From Clostridia bacterium (lineage in GTDB: Bacteria > Bacillota > Clostridia > Christensenellales > UMGS416), in NCBI GenBank assembly GCA_016938675.1, contig JAFGUF010000033.1:62001-126000 (forward strand): a stretch of DNA of 64,000 nt, read 5' to 3'. Of the stretch, positions 24,347-32,391 are shown one piece after another; position 1 is the first letter of the stretch; each line of letters starts with the position of its first letter. The notes beneath the pieces are model-generated. The model had not been told where the DNA came from. It did no database searches and saw only the letters and a list, made by a program, of their open reading frames with translations. Both the position numbers and the translations under genes were made by a program.

Positions 24347-25222
24347 TTATTTATTTACGATCGTGACATGTGGATAAGGAATTTCAATTTCATTTTTATC
24401 CAGAGCCATTTTTATCTCCTCATTCAGGTATATCAGTGTTTCATAATATATTTCTTTATCAACCCACACTTTTACTGTGAAGTTGATGGAGCTGTCCGCC
24501 AGCTCCACTACGCCAACAATCGGCGCAGGATCACTATATATTCTCTCATTTGAATTAATGACATCCATTATAACAGAGCGCACCTTCTGTATATCGCTTT
24601 CATAATCTACACCTATAGTTATCTCTACCCTGCGTCTTTCATTGGTTGAGTAATTGATCAGTGTGCTGGATGATGTTTTTGAATTTGGTATAATTATTCT
24701 TTTATTATCCAGTGTATCCAGCTTCGTAGCAATAATAGTCATCGAGTGGACAGTCCCTTTATATTCACCTACTTCTATAAAATCGCCTACCTTAAAAGGC
24801 TTGAATATCAGCAGCATTACGCCGCCCGCGAAGTTCTCCAAGGACCCCTGCAGTGCTAGGCCCACCGCGAAAGACGCAGCGCCGAATATTGCAATTATCG
24901 ATGTTATCTCAACCCCGAGCGTGGCAACCACAGAGAGCAGCAGCACGATTTTAAGAGCTATATCTATTGAAGACAAAGTAAATGTCTTTACTGTTTTATC
25001 AAGTTTCTGGTTTTTATCAAAAGCTTTTCTTAAGGCTTTCCTAATAATTCTTATTGCGATTAGGCCCACAATAAACAGCAAAATAGCGCTTGCTATTGAT
25101 TTCGCTAATGGAATCGCGGCCTCCCATAGTTTGCTTACGTCTTGATTTATATTATCCAGATTTACATTCTGAATTGTCTGTAATATATCATTTCCAGTTG
25201 TGTTAGCTGTATCCAGCAGCAT
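24347..25222 (-). CDS. mscS: Small-conductance mechanosensitive channel (MscS family)
   Basis: MscS channels open under membrane tension and release solutes on osmotic downshock. The start is ATG at 25222, 8 nt after GGGAGGT. The 291-residue protein has three membrane segments (about 27-50, 65-90, 95-125); the third is the pore helix with the Gly/Ala pattern FGAASFAVGLALQGSLENFAGG. The beta domain signature KPFKVGDFIEVGEYKGTV and PNSKTSSSTLINYS follow, then the C-terminal alpha/beta domain. The gene end converges on nrdD. The GT2 gene lies 23 bases upstream in the same direction, so both may share a transcript. Confidence 0.95.
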   Translation of the reverse strand: MLLDTANTTGNDILQTIQNVNLDNINQDVSKLWEAAIPLAKSIASAILLFIVGLIAIRIIRKALRKAFDKNQKLDKTVKTFTLSSIDIALKIVLLLSVVATLGVEITSIIAIFGAASFAVGLALQGSLENFAGGVMLLIFKPFKVGDFIEVGEYKGTVHSMTIIATKLDTLDNKRIIIPNSKTSSSTLINYSTNERRRVEITIGVDYESDIQKVRSVIMDVINSNERIYSDPAPIVGVVELADSSINFTVKVWVDKEIYYETLIYLNEEIKMALDKNEIEIPYPHVTIVNK

Positions 25223-25245
25223 TTTTCTACCTCCCATTTATTTTT

Positions 25246-26184
25246 TTATTTATCCATATTCACCGTTTCATCTATTATGTAGATTGGCCTCTGCTTGCTT
25301 TCCTCATATATCCTCGCTATATATTCGCCTACCACACCAAGAGCTATGAGCTGAACACCTGAAAGCATGGTAACGAGTATCATTATTGAGGCCCAGCCCT
25401 GCATCAACGCATTCCCTGTAAATTTTGAAATCAGTACATATATAATTATAGCAAATGAAAAAAGCAAAGTAAGTATTCCAAGTTTTGTGACCAGCTGAAG
25501 CGGCTTAATTGAAAACGAAAGTATCCCGTTAAGAGCAAACCTTATCATCTTTCTTAATGGATATTTTGTTTCACCTGCATATCTTTCATCCCTGATATAT
25601 TCGATAGGGACCTGCTTGAATCCAAGCCACGGCACCATACCGCGTATAAACCGGCTGTGCTCTGTCATTTGGTTAAAAGCGTCCGCTACCTTCCTATCAA
25701 TCAGCCTGAAATCTCCGGTATCTCTCGGTATTTTTGTCTCCGTCAGCCCGTCGAGTACTTTATAGAATAATTTAGCCGTAAGCAGTTTAAATGCTGATTC
25801 GCCCTTCCTCTTCTTTCTTTTTGCGTATACTACGTCATTGCCTTCCTGCCATAGTTTGATCATGTCAGGTATCAGCTCAGGCGGATCCTGCAGGTCAGCG
25901 TCGATTATTACTACGCAGTCGCCCTCTGAATTCTGTACGCCGGCCGTCACTGCCGCCTGATGTCCAAAATTGCGGGAAAACGAAATTACTCGTACATTTT
26001 TGTTTTTTTCTGCTATGCCTTTCAATATTGGCAGAGTTCCATCCCTTGACCCATCATTTACGTATATAATTTCATAATCATATTCTTTTAGAGTGGCATT
26101 CAGCCTTCTGTCGCATTCTTCTGCTACCTCTTCTTCGTAGTACATAGGTACAACAACTGATACTTTAAATTTATCTTTTGTCAT
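25246..26184 (-). CDS. GT2 glycosyltransferase, polyprenyl-phosphate sugar synthase type
   Basis: A 312-residue protein with a cytoplasmic GT-A domain and two C-terminal membrane helices. Motifs: VVVPMYYEEE at the N-terminus, YVNDGSRDGT (about 42-51), the metal-binding DADLQDPPE near 96-104, and GDFRLIDRKV near 160. The helices at about 230-255 and 265-290 match GtrB/DPM1-like enzymes, which load a sugar from a nucleotide donor onto polyprenyl phosphate for export. The sugar and the acceptor polymer cannot be told from sequence. AAAGGACGG precedes the ATG. Confidence 0.92.
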   Translation of the reverse strand: MTKDKFKVSVVVPMYYEEEVAEECDRRLNATLKEYDYEIIYVNDGSRDGTLPILKGIAEKNKNVRVISFSRNFGHQAAVTAGVQNSEGDCVVIIDADLQDPPELIPDMIKLWQEGNDVVYAKRKKRKGESAFKLLTAKLFYKVLDGLTETKIPRDTGDFRLIDRKVADAFNQMTEHSRFIRGMVPWLGFKQVPIEYIRDERYAGETKYPLRKMIRFALNGILSFSIKPLQLVTKLGILTLLFSFAIIIYVLISKFTGNALMQGWASIMILVTMLSGVQLIALGVVGEYIARIYEESKQRPIYIIDETVNMDK

Positions 26185-26329
26185 ATATTCCGTCCTTTAT
26201 GGATTAATACATAGACATTATACCCATTATCACTAGATGTATCAACCGCTAATTAATGTGCAGCCAATTATTAGGGCTTAATTAATATTAATTATTGCAA
26301 AATAGGTTCTTGCCTTTTTATATGCATCA

Positions 26330-26367
26330 AAAAAGGGCTTTCTATTTTTTAAATAAATAGCCCTTTC
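26330..26367 (-). terminator. Terminator of the cyclophilin gene
   Basis: AAAGGGCT and AGCCCTTT arms with A/T-rich inner pairing TCTATTT/AAATA extend the stem. It lies 18 bases below the stop at 26385 with T on the minus strand. Confidence 0.7.
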
Positions 26368-26384
26368 AAATAATCAAATTTTAT

Positions 26385-27089
26385 TTAGTTCAGTTTATCC
26401 GGCTCAGGGTAGCTGACGCCGAAGGTCTCTACAGTAATAGTCTTTATTACAGGGGGATTAACAGGCCTATCCTGTGCCCCCGTAGGCACAGTGGACATTT
26501 CCATGCATATGTCTGTGCTTTCCTGGTCAGTCGTTTTGCCGAATGCAGCGTAGTCGCCATCTAGGAATCTAGCATCGCCTACAACAAGAAAAAATTGTGA
26601 ACCGCCTGAATTATAGCTAGCTGCCCTTGCCATTGATATTACGCCTTCTGTGTGCGAAATATTGTTGTCTACACCGTTTGACTTAAATTCGCCTTTTATG
26701 CTGTATCCCGGGCCTCCTGTTCCTGTGCCGTTCGGGTCGCCGCCCTGCAGCACAAAGCCCTGAATTATTCTGTGAAATATCAGTCCATCATAGAAGCCGC
26801 TGTTTGCAAGATAAATAAAGTTATATACTGACTGCGGAGCAATTTCCGGATACAACTCCAGACTGATTTTATCTCCGCTTTCCATTATTATTGTAGCTAT
26901 AGGGTTTTTTTCGATTACCATTTTCTCATCTCCTGTTTGTGATATATTAATATGTTCAGGGCAATGCTGAGCGCAGAAAATGCCGTTTTCTCCTGATCTT
27001 TTTTCTAAATATATGCCCAAAACCATTGATGCAACTATAACACATACAAAGAGCAACATCAATATACTTTTCCAAACTATGCTTTTCAA
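26385..27089 (-). CDS. Membrane-anchored cyclophilin-type peptidyl-prolyl isomerase
   Basis: Cyclophilins catalyse cis-trans isomerisation of proline bonds. The start is taken as TTG at 27089 (MKSIVWKSIL), 8 nt after AGGA; a TTG at 27104 is the alternative, and no ATG precedes the membrane segment. Residues about 8-30 form an N-terminal anchor, so the catalytic domain likely faces outside. That domain has FHRIIQGFVLQGGDPNGTG (catalytic Arg, Gln motif), MARAASYNSGGSQFF and AAFGKTT, all normal. Length is 234 residues. It is divergent from the pseudouridine synthase gene. Role as an extracytoplasmic folding aid is inferred. Confidence 0.9.
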   Translation of the reverse strand: MKSIVWKSILMLLFVCVIVASMVLGIYLEKRSGENGIFCAQHCPEHINISQTGDEKMVIEKNPIATIIMESGDKISLELYPEIAPQSVYNFIYLANSGFYDGLIFHRIIQGFVLQGGDPNGTGTGGPGYSIKGEFKSNGVDNNISHTEGVISMARAASYNSGGSQFFLVVGDARFLDGDYAAFGKTTDQESTDICMEMSTVPTGAQDRPVNPPVIKTITVETFGVSYPEPDKLN

Positions 27090-27315
27090 ATTCAAATTCC
27101 TCAATATACTTTATATTTGCTATAATACTACACACAAAAAAATATATAATGACCTGTTTGTTAATAACTTGTATAAATTATAAGCAATTTGTAACATCTG
27201 ATACCTCTGTTTTCACTTTTCAGCAATTATATTTTTTTAAGTAAAAATAAGGCTATTTATTTGTTCATTCATGCACTGGATTCCGTTTCAATAAACTATA
27301 CATTTTCTGATTGTA

Positions 27316-27324
27316 TGCTATAAT
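27316..27324 (+). promoter_or_regulatory. Extended -10 promoter, predicted leaderless start
   Basis: TGCTATAAT; its last base is 7 bases before the A of the ATG at 27332, so transcription should start at or within a base or two of the start codon. No Shine-Dalgarno sequence lies between. Confidence 0.6.
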
Positions 27325-27331
27325 TATCTGC

Positions 27332-28057
27332 ATGAGACTTCAAAAATATATAGCAATGTGCGGTGCGGCATCACGGCGCGGCGCAGAAGAGCTGATAAAA
27401 CAAAATAGAGTCAAAGTCAATGACATTCTAATTAGCGAAATGGGGCATATAATTGACGAATCCACAGACGTTGTCAAAGTGGATAACAAGGTCATATCGC
27501 CGCAGGAACAAAAGCATTACTACGCCTTCAATAAACCTGTCCGGATTATATCCTCATCTTCTGATGAAAAAGGCCGCAAAAATGTGCTGGACTACTTCAA
27601 TAAAATTGATGACCGCCTTTTTATGGTCGGGCGGCTTGATTTTGAAAGCTGTGGATTAATCCTCGTTACAAATGACGGCGAGTTCGCAAACCGCGTAACA
27701 CACCCGAAATACGAATGTACAAAGACATATCTGGTGCGTACATCGGGAAAAATCAGCGAAGAAAAGCTGAATATGCTGCGTCAGGGAATTGTGATAGAGG
27801 GCTACAAAACATCACCCGCAGAGATAAATGTGCAGTCATCCGGCAGCGATTCTCAGCTAATATCCTTTAAAATCAGAGAAGGCCGAAACAGGCAGGTGAG
27901 AAAAATGGTTGAGGCTGCAGGTGCGCAGGTCAAGCACCTGGAAAGAACTGCCGTTGGCATTGTTCAATTAGGCGCGCTAAACCCCGGCGAATACAGAAAG
28001 CTGAGCCATTCAGAAGTGCAGTATTTCTTTTCGCTAAAAACTAAACAGAAAAAGTAA
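27332..28057 (+). CDS. RsuA/RluB family pseudouridine synthase
   Basis: This enzyme converts a uridine to pseudouridine in ribosomal RNA. The 241-residue protein from ATG 27332 has an N-terminal S4 RNA-binding domain (MRLQKYIAMCGAASRRGAEE) and the catalytic domain with GRLDFESCGLILVTNDGE, where the Asp is the nucleophile. NRVTHPKYECTKTYLV and REGRNRQVRKM follow. Among the family it is closest in layout to RluB (23S rRNA position 2605) but RluF or RsuA cannot be excluded. No ribosome site precedes the ATG; an extended -10 lies 7 bases above it. It is followed by a shared terminator. Confidence 0.93.
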   Translation: MRLQKYIAMCGAASRRGAEELIKQNRVKVNDILISEMGHIIDESTDVVKVDNKVISPQEQKHYYAFNKPVRIISSSSDEKGRKNVLDYFNKIDDRLFMVGRLDFESCGLILVTNDGEFANRVTHPKYECTKTYLVRTSGKISEEKLNMLRQGIVIEGYKTSPAEINVQSSGSDSQLISFKIREGRNRQVRKMVEAAGAQVKHLERTAVGIVQLGALNPGEYRKLSHSEVQYFFSLKTKQKK

Positions 28058-28083
28058 AAGCAGGCATTGACCTGCTTTTTATA
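28056..28083. terminator. Bidirectional terminator after the pseudouridine synthase gene
   Basis: AAAAGCAGG-CATTGA-CCTGCTTTT, overlapping the stop codon and lying just below the convergent LCP gene stop at 28087. Confidence 0.85.
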
Positions 28084-28086
28084 TTT

Positions 28087-29244
28087 CTATTTGTATATGA
28101 ATTCAACCAGCAATTCATTATTCTTTACGAAGTCTATGCTTATTACGCTCATGCTTCCGTATCTTGCGAATTCCCAGGTGTTGTCAAAGGGCACTGTGGC
28201 ATGCTGTATCTCCAAATCTTTCATAGAGTAAAGCAGCTTGGTATACTTTATTATCTCGTCTTGGGACATATCTGTAAATATCATATTGGGCAGTTTGTCA
28301 ATAATCGCTATTACATCCAAAAGATCCATTTCGCTGATGCGGATTTTCAAGGCCTCAAGCACCTCATGCTGGCGGTCAATCCTGCCGAAATCGGAATCTA
28401 TCTTCCTTATTCGCATAAAGCTAACTGCCTGCCTGCCGTTTAAAAACTTCACTCCTGCTCCATGGGTAACGAAGTTTTCATCAATCGGATGATCATATGT
28501 TTTGTTATAGGCAGCCAGCACATCATTCAGTGCGTACGTTTCCTTGTCTGTAAGGTATACCCGTACTCCGCCGAGAGTATTTATTATTTTCTCTACTCCC
28601 CAATAGTCTGTCAGCATATAGTAGTCTATCCCTATACTGAAGTTTTCTTCAATGGTCTTAATGACACCATCTGGATGGTCATAGAATTGCAGTGCGGCGT
28701 TCAGCTTATTATACCCGCCTTCATTTCCATCCAACCCTGTTAGGAAATCATAATAGACCATTATATCTCTCGCGAAAGATGTAAGCTTTATTTCATTATT
28801 TATTTCATCTATAGTAAGTATCATATTTACGTCGCTGCGAGCATTGTCAAACGCGCCCATTTTCTTTGAGTCGCATCCTATAATCAGTATATTGGTTATT
28901 CCTTCCGGCGTCGGGGAAGGGCTGGGTTTTGCAGTAATTACGGCCTCTGACGGCGACGGGCTGGGTGTAGCCGGCTGAAACTCCGGAAGCCCTTCCACAT
29001 CATCAGTCACTTCAGGTGTTTCAATATCCATACTTGGATTGTTGTTCATTTCGCCTTTATACTCTAAATCTGCGAGTTTATTATATAAAGTAAAAACATA
29101 TATGAAAAGGGCTATCAGCAAAGTCATAAAGACTGCCAGCAATATGACAGTGACTTTCTTTAGCTGAATACCAGGCTTTTTCGTATCTTCGCTTTTTACC
29201 TCAGCCTTCTCTATAGCGGTTGTCTCTTTTTTTTCTTTTTTCAT
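28087..29244 (-). CDS. LytR-CpsA-Psr (LCP) family wall polymer ligase
   Basis: LCP proteins transfer lipid-linked secondary wall polymers onto peptidoglycan on the outer face of the membrane. The start is ATG at 29244, 6 nt after AGAGGTAAG. The 385-residue protein has a Lys/Glu-rich cytoplasmic N-terminus, one membrane segment (about 30-52), a Pro/Ser/Thr linker (PATPSPSPSEAV and PSPSPTPEG), then the LCP domain. The domain has IIGCDSKKMGAFDNARSDVN, SFARDIMVYY, NAALQFYDHPDG and LNGRQAVSFMRIRKIDSDFGR, whose conserved Asp and Arg bind the lipid phosphate. Substrate polymer unknown. Confidence 0.93.
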   Translation of the reverse strand: MKKEKKETTAIEKAEVKSEDTKKPGIQLKKVTVILLAVFMTLLIALFIYVFTLYNKLADLEYKGEMNNNPSMDIETPEVTDDVEGLPEFQPATPSPSPSEAVITAKPSPSPTPEGITNILIIGCDSKKMGAFDNARSDVNMILTIDEINNEIKLTSFARDIMVYYDFLTGLDGNEGGYNKLNAALQFYDHPDGVIKTIEENFSIGIDYYMLTDYWGVEKIINTLGGVRVYLTDKETYALNDVLAAYNKTYDHPIDENFVTHGAGVKFLNGRQAVSFMRIRKIDSDFGRIDRQHEVLEALKIRISEMDLLDVIAIIDKLPNMIFTDMSQDEIIKYTKLLYSMKDLEIQHATVPFDNTWEFARYGSMSVISIDFVKNNELLVEFIYK

Positions 29245-29444
29245 CAATCTTACCTCTGCTCAGCTGCTTATGCGGCCATATTGGTTATACACTTTGAATT
29301 CTTATATTATATTAGCACATCGCAGTACAATTTGAAAGAAAATTAATTAAAGTAAAAAGGTATTATATGTAATTCAAAGAGTATTTTTCAATACAGATTT
29401 ATGTATGGTATAAATACAAAATTACTGTTTAGAAGCCGAAATAA

Positions 29445-29473
29445 TTGACTAAAAAATATAATAAACATATACT
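29445..29473 (+). promoter_or_regulatory. Promoter of the SPFH gene
   Basis: -35 TTGACT (29445-29450), 17-base spacer, -10 TATACT (29468-29473). The ATG lies 32 bases below the -10 with AGGGGGA between. Confidence 0.7.
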
Positions 29474-29505
29474 TAAATAAATTAAAATTTTAGGGGGAAA
29501 ATATC

Positions 29506-30333
29506 ATGCGTATAGTATATAAAATGTTTTACGTTGTTAAGCAGTATGAAAGGGCAATAAGAGAGACCTTCGGCAGCTATTCCGGTTATATTAATCCCGG
29601 TCTTCACATTCAGATTCCTATCATTCAGGTAACTAGGGTCAGAGACGTAAGGGAACATACGATGGACATTAGGCCGCAGGAAGTAATCACCAAGGATAAC
29701 GTGGAAATTAAGGTGGACGGCATAATGTGGGTTCGCCCGGATATAAGCGAAGAATACATCAAAAGGACTTTCTATAATATCGATAACTGGAAAGATGCAG
29801 TAATGGAGCTTGCACAGACCAATCTGAGGCAGGAATTCGGACACCTCACACTGGATGAAAGCCTGACAGCAAGAGAAAAAATATCCGACAATCTGCAAAG
29901 GTCATTGGACGAGCTTACCGATAACTGGGGTCTTAAGGTAACTAAAGTTGAAATCAAGCTTATTGACCCTCCGGTCGACATAAAGGCCGCTATGCATAAG
30001 CAAAAGACAGCAGAGCAGGAACGCCGCGCTATGAAGCTGCTTGCTACAGGAAGGTTTGAAGCTGCAGAGCAGGATAAACTGGCAGCCATTCAGCTGGCAG
30101 AGGGCAAGAAGGAAGCAGCAATCAGGGTAGCTGAAGGTAAAGCAGCAGCAATCCAATTAGTAAATGAAGCTGCGCAAAAATACTTTACCGGCAATGCAAA
30201 AGAGCTGAAAAAATGGGAGACTGTTGAAAACTCGCTGAAGGACAATACGAAAGTGATCGTTACAAGCGAGGGAATCTCCCCCAATCTTTTCGTTGGGGAT
30301 ATACCCGTAAAGACTGGCAAGGAAACCGAATAA
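29506..30333 (+). CDS. SPFH/prohibitin (stomatin-like) domain protein
   Basis: SPFH proteins oligomerise on membranes and organise membrane microdomains or proteases. The 275-residue protein holds the domain at about 10-165: VVKQYERAIRETFG, GLHIQIPIIQ, VREHTMDIRPQEVITKDNV, then TLDESLTAREKISDNLQ and LKVTKVEIKLIDPP. An Ala/Glu-rich helix (about 165-235, repeated AEGK and EAAIRVAEGKAAA) follows, the usual oligomerising coil. Unusually no N-terminal membrane segment is visible; the first 12 residues are only moderately hydrophobic. AGGGGGA precedes the ATG. A partner NfeD-type protein is encoded at 62556, far away. Role inferred from family only. Confidence 0.9.
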   Translation: MRIVYKMFYVVKQYERAIRETFGSYSGYINPGLHIQIPIIQVTRVRDVREHTMDIRPQEVITKDNVEIKVDGIMWVRPDISEEYIKRTFYNIDNWKDAVMELAQTNLRQEFGHLTLDESLTAREKISDNLQRSLDELTDNWGLKVTKVEIKLIDPPVDIKAAMHKQKTAEQERRAMKLLATGRFEAAEQDKLAAIQLAEGKKEAAIRVAEGKAAAIQLVNEAAQKYFTGNAKELKKWETVENSLKDNTKVIVTSEGISPNLFVGDIPVKTGKETE

Positions 30334-30350
30334 ACCTATGAAGCAGACAC

Positions 30351-30379
30351 AAAACCGGTAAAATAATTTACCGGTTTTT
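30351..30379 (+). terminator. Terminator of the SPFH gene
   Basis: AAAACCGGTAAA-ATAA-TTTACCGGTTTTT, a 12-base perfect stem 17 bases after the stop. Confidence 0.9.
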
Positions 30380-30572
30380 CAATATATATTATGGATACAA
30401 ATAGTGCTAAAAACCCTCTTATAGGCCTCGTATAAATTAAATGCTGATAATCTGACTACAGCTTGATTTTTGTATATTTTAATCAGCTGCTATTGTTTTT
30501 TTCAATGTATATGTTAGTATTTTATTAAGGAATAAATGTACTTGGATATATCCAGGTAAAAAGGAGATTAAG

Positions 30573-31394
30573 ATGAGCAATTGGAGCAGAGCCCAGCTGA
30601 AAGACAGGGCTAAAAGCGTATTAAGGCAAAACTATTGGATAGCGTTCGTTGTAGCGCTGATTCTAGGGATTGCATCAGGCGGGGGCAGCGGTGTCAGCGG
30701 AAGCGGCACAAGCTACAGAACATCATTTAACGAAAATCAGCAAATCGGTGAGCACTATAATTATGAAACGAATTATGAAATTGATAACTATCGTGATTTC
30801 AAAGAGTTAATTAAGGACAGAATTACACCTGAAATGGGCCTTTTTATGGGCTTGGCTGCACTAGCCGTAACGATAGCTGTTTCTTTCGGGTTAGCGTTAA
30901 AGATATTTGTTTTCAATCCCTTAGCGGCAGGATGCTATAAATTCTATTCATCCTCTGCCGAATCGCCTCATAGCAACATGGCGCCTCTAGGAATCGGCTT
31001 CAAAAAGGGAAACTACTGGGGAGTTGTTAAAGCAATGTTCCTAAAGAATCTTTATATACTCTTTTGGTCGCTGCTGCTTGTTATCCCCGGCATAATAAAA
31101 TCATACTCATACAGGATGGTGCCATATATTATATCCGATAATCCGCAGATGGCCGCAAATGACGCAATCACATTATCTAGAAATATGATGAGCGGATCTA
31201 AATGGAAAGCATTCGTTTTGGATTTGTCATTCCTAGGATGGTACATACTTGGCATACTGGTATGTGGCATCGGAGTTATATTCGTTAACCCGTATAAATT
31301 CTCAACTGATGCACAATTATATCTTGCAGTAAGAGATCAGGCAATCGAGAATAATTTCACTACACCGCAAATGCTTAACCTGACAGCAAACTGA
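30573..31394 (+). CDS. DUF975 family membrane protein
   Basis: A 273-residue integral membrane protein, with AAAAGGAG before the ATG. The opening NWSRAQLKDRAKSVLRQNYW is typical of DUF975, as is the ending region with SYRMVPYIISDNP, NDAITLSRNMMSGSKWKAF and the final FVNPYKFSTDAQLYLAVRDQA. Membrane segments lie at about 22-40, 85-112, 150-172, 212-232. Loops are enriched in Gly/Ser after the first segment. The family has no known function. It is probably a single-gene unit, since hairpins lie before and after it. Confidence 0.92.
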   Translation: MSNWSRAQLKDRAKSVLRQNYWIAFVVALILGIASGGGSGVSGSGTSYRTSFNENQQIGEHYNYETNYEIDNYRDFKELIKDRITPEMGLFMGLAALAVTIAVSFGLALKIFVFNPLAAGCYKFYSSSAESPHSNMAPLGIGFKKGNYWGVVKAMFLKNLYILFWSLLLVIPGIIKSYSYRMVPYIISDNPQMAANDAITLSRNMMSGSKWKAFVLDLSFLGWYILGILVCGIGVIFVNPYKFSTDAQLYLAVRDQAIENNFTTPQMLNLTAN

Positions 31395-31458
31395 CATATT
31401 TTACAATAGATTATATTGCCATGTAAGGGATTAAATGATATAATCTCAAAGTCATGTG

Positions 31459-31489
31459 AGCCTGGTTGCCTTATGGCATCCGGGCTTTA
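31459..31489 (+). terminator. Hairpin after the DUF975 gene
   Basis: AGCCTGGTTGCC-TTAT-GGCATCCGGGCT with two small mismatches, then TTATTATT. It lies about 65 bases below the stop and just above the next gene, so it may attenuate readthrough. Confidence 0.55.
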
Positions 31490-31513
31490 TTATTATAATT
31501 TTTGGAGTAATCA

Positions 31514-32335
31514 ATGAAAAACCTAATTTTACTTGCAGCAATACTATTAGCAGCTGTTTCATTCTCTTCAATAGTTCTGGCCGGAAACGTATATGATATT
31601 CCGGAGCTTAAGCTTTCCGCTGAGGTACCCGACGGATGGATTGCTATAACACGCAACGCAGATGATAACGTGGCGGCTGAGGCTGCTTTGTGCGTTGATT
31701 CACAGGCTCTAATCAACTATATGGAAAAATCACTAATATATCTAAACCTGCTGAAAGAAGATTTAAGCGCTGAAATATTTATAAATAAAATGGAAGATGA
31801 AAATTCTAAAAAGGTTATCAGCATTAATGGCTTCAACGATAGGCAGCTGAATGCGATGGCGGAAGAAATGATGGGCTTAAGTATGGATGAGATAAAAGAA
31901 AGCTTAGAATCTACTGAATTCGACGGCATCATGGCGGAAAACATAAAATGGCAAGGTTTTGAGATATATAGACACCATCAGGCTGTATTTATAAAGCTTT
32001 ATTTTACAAAATATCTTGATGGTGTAGCTACACCTTCGATTCAGTACTCCACCATACAAAATGGCCAGAATATAAATATATCAATTAGCTCCTACAGCGA
32101 TGAAATATCAAGCTCTTTAGAAAAAACATCACAGGCATTTGTAGACAGCATAGTATTTACGGAAATTCAAAAAGGACCCATAGGGTTCAATTATTTCGAA
32201 ATTCTTAAAAAAATGCTGTCAGTTGGACTGATAGGTCTCATTGTAGGCATAGTGTTAACCCTTATCAATAAAAAAGCCAAGAAAAATAATCCGGATCTTA
32301 CTCCCGAAAATACCTATGACAGAACAAATGAATAA
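31514..32335 (+). CDS. Exported protein of unknown function with C-terminal membrane anchor
   Basis: 273 residues. A signal peptide (about 1-23, ending SIVLAG) and a C-terminal membrane segment (about 232-255, MLSVGLIGLIVGIVLTLI) followed by Lys-rich tail mean the middle faces outside. The ectodomain starts with PELKLSAEVPDGWIAITR, a 'mature strand then PxGW' opening common in small clostridial envelope proteins of the PsbP/DUF1795-like kind. Helices and strands follow with FVDSIVFTE before the anchor, consistent with a PsbP-like fold. TTGGAG precedes the ATG. Function unknown. Confidence 0.75.
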   Translation: MKNLILLAAILLAAVSFSSIVLAGNVYDIPELKLSAEVPDGWIAITRNADDNVAAEAALCVDSQALINYMEKSLIYLNLLKEDLSAEIFINKMEDENSKKVISINGFNDRQLNAMAEEMMGLSMDEIKESLESTEFDGIMAENIKWQGFEIYRHHQAVFIKLYFTKYLDGVATPSIQYSTIQNGQNINISISSYSDEISSSLEKTSQAFVDSIVFTEIQKGPIGFNYFEILKKMLSVGLIGLIVGIVLTLINKKAKKNNPDLTPENTYDRTNE

Positions 32336-32341
32336 TATAAC

Positions 32342-32373
32342 AAAAGGGCCGGACGTACGTCCGGCTCTTTTTT
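32342..32373. terminator. Bidirectional terminator between the exported protein gene and tkt
   Basis: AAAAGGGCCGGACGT pairs with ACGTCCGGCTCTTTT; T runs follow on both strands. It lies between convergent genes ending at 32335 and 32392. Confidence 0.9.
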
Positions 32374-32391
32374 ATATATTTCTTTTTTATA

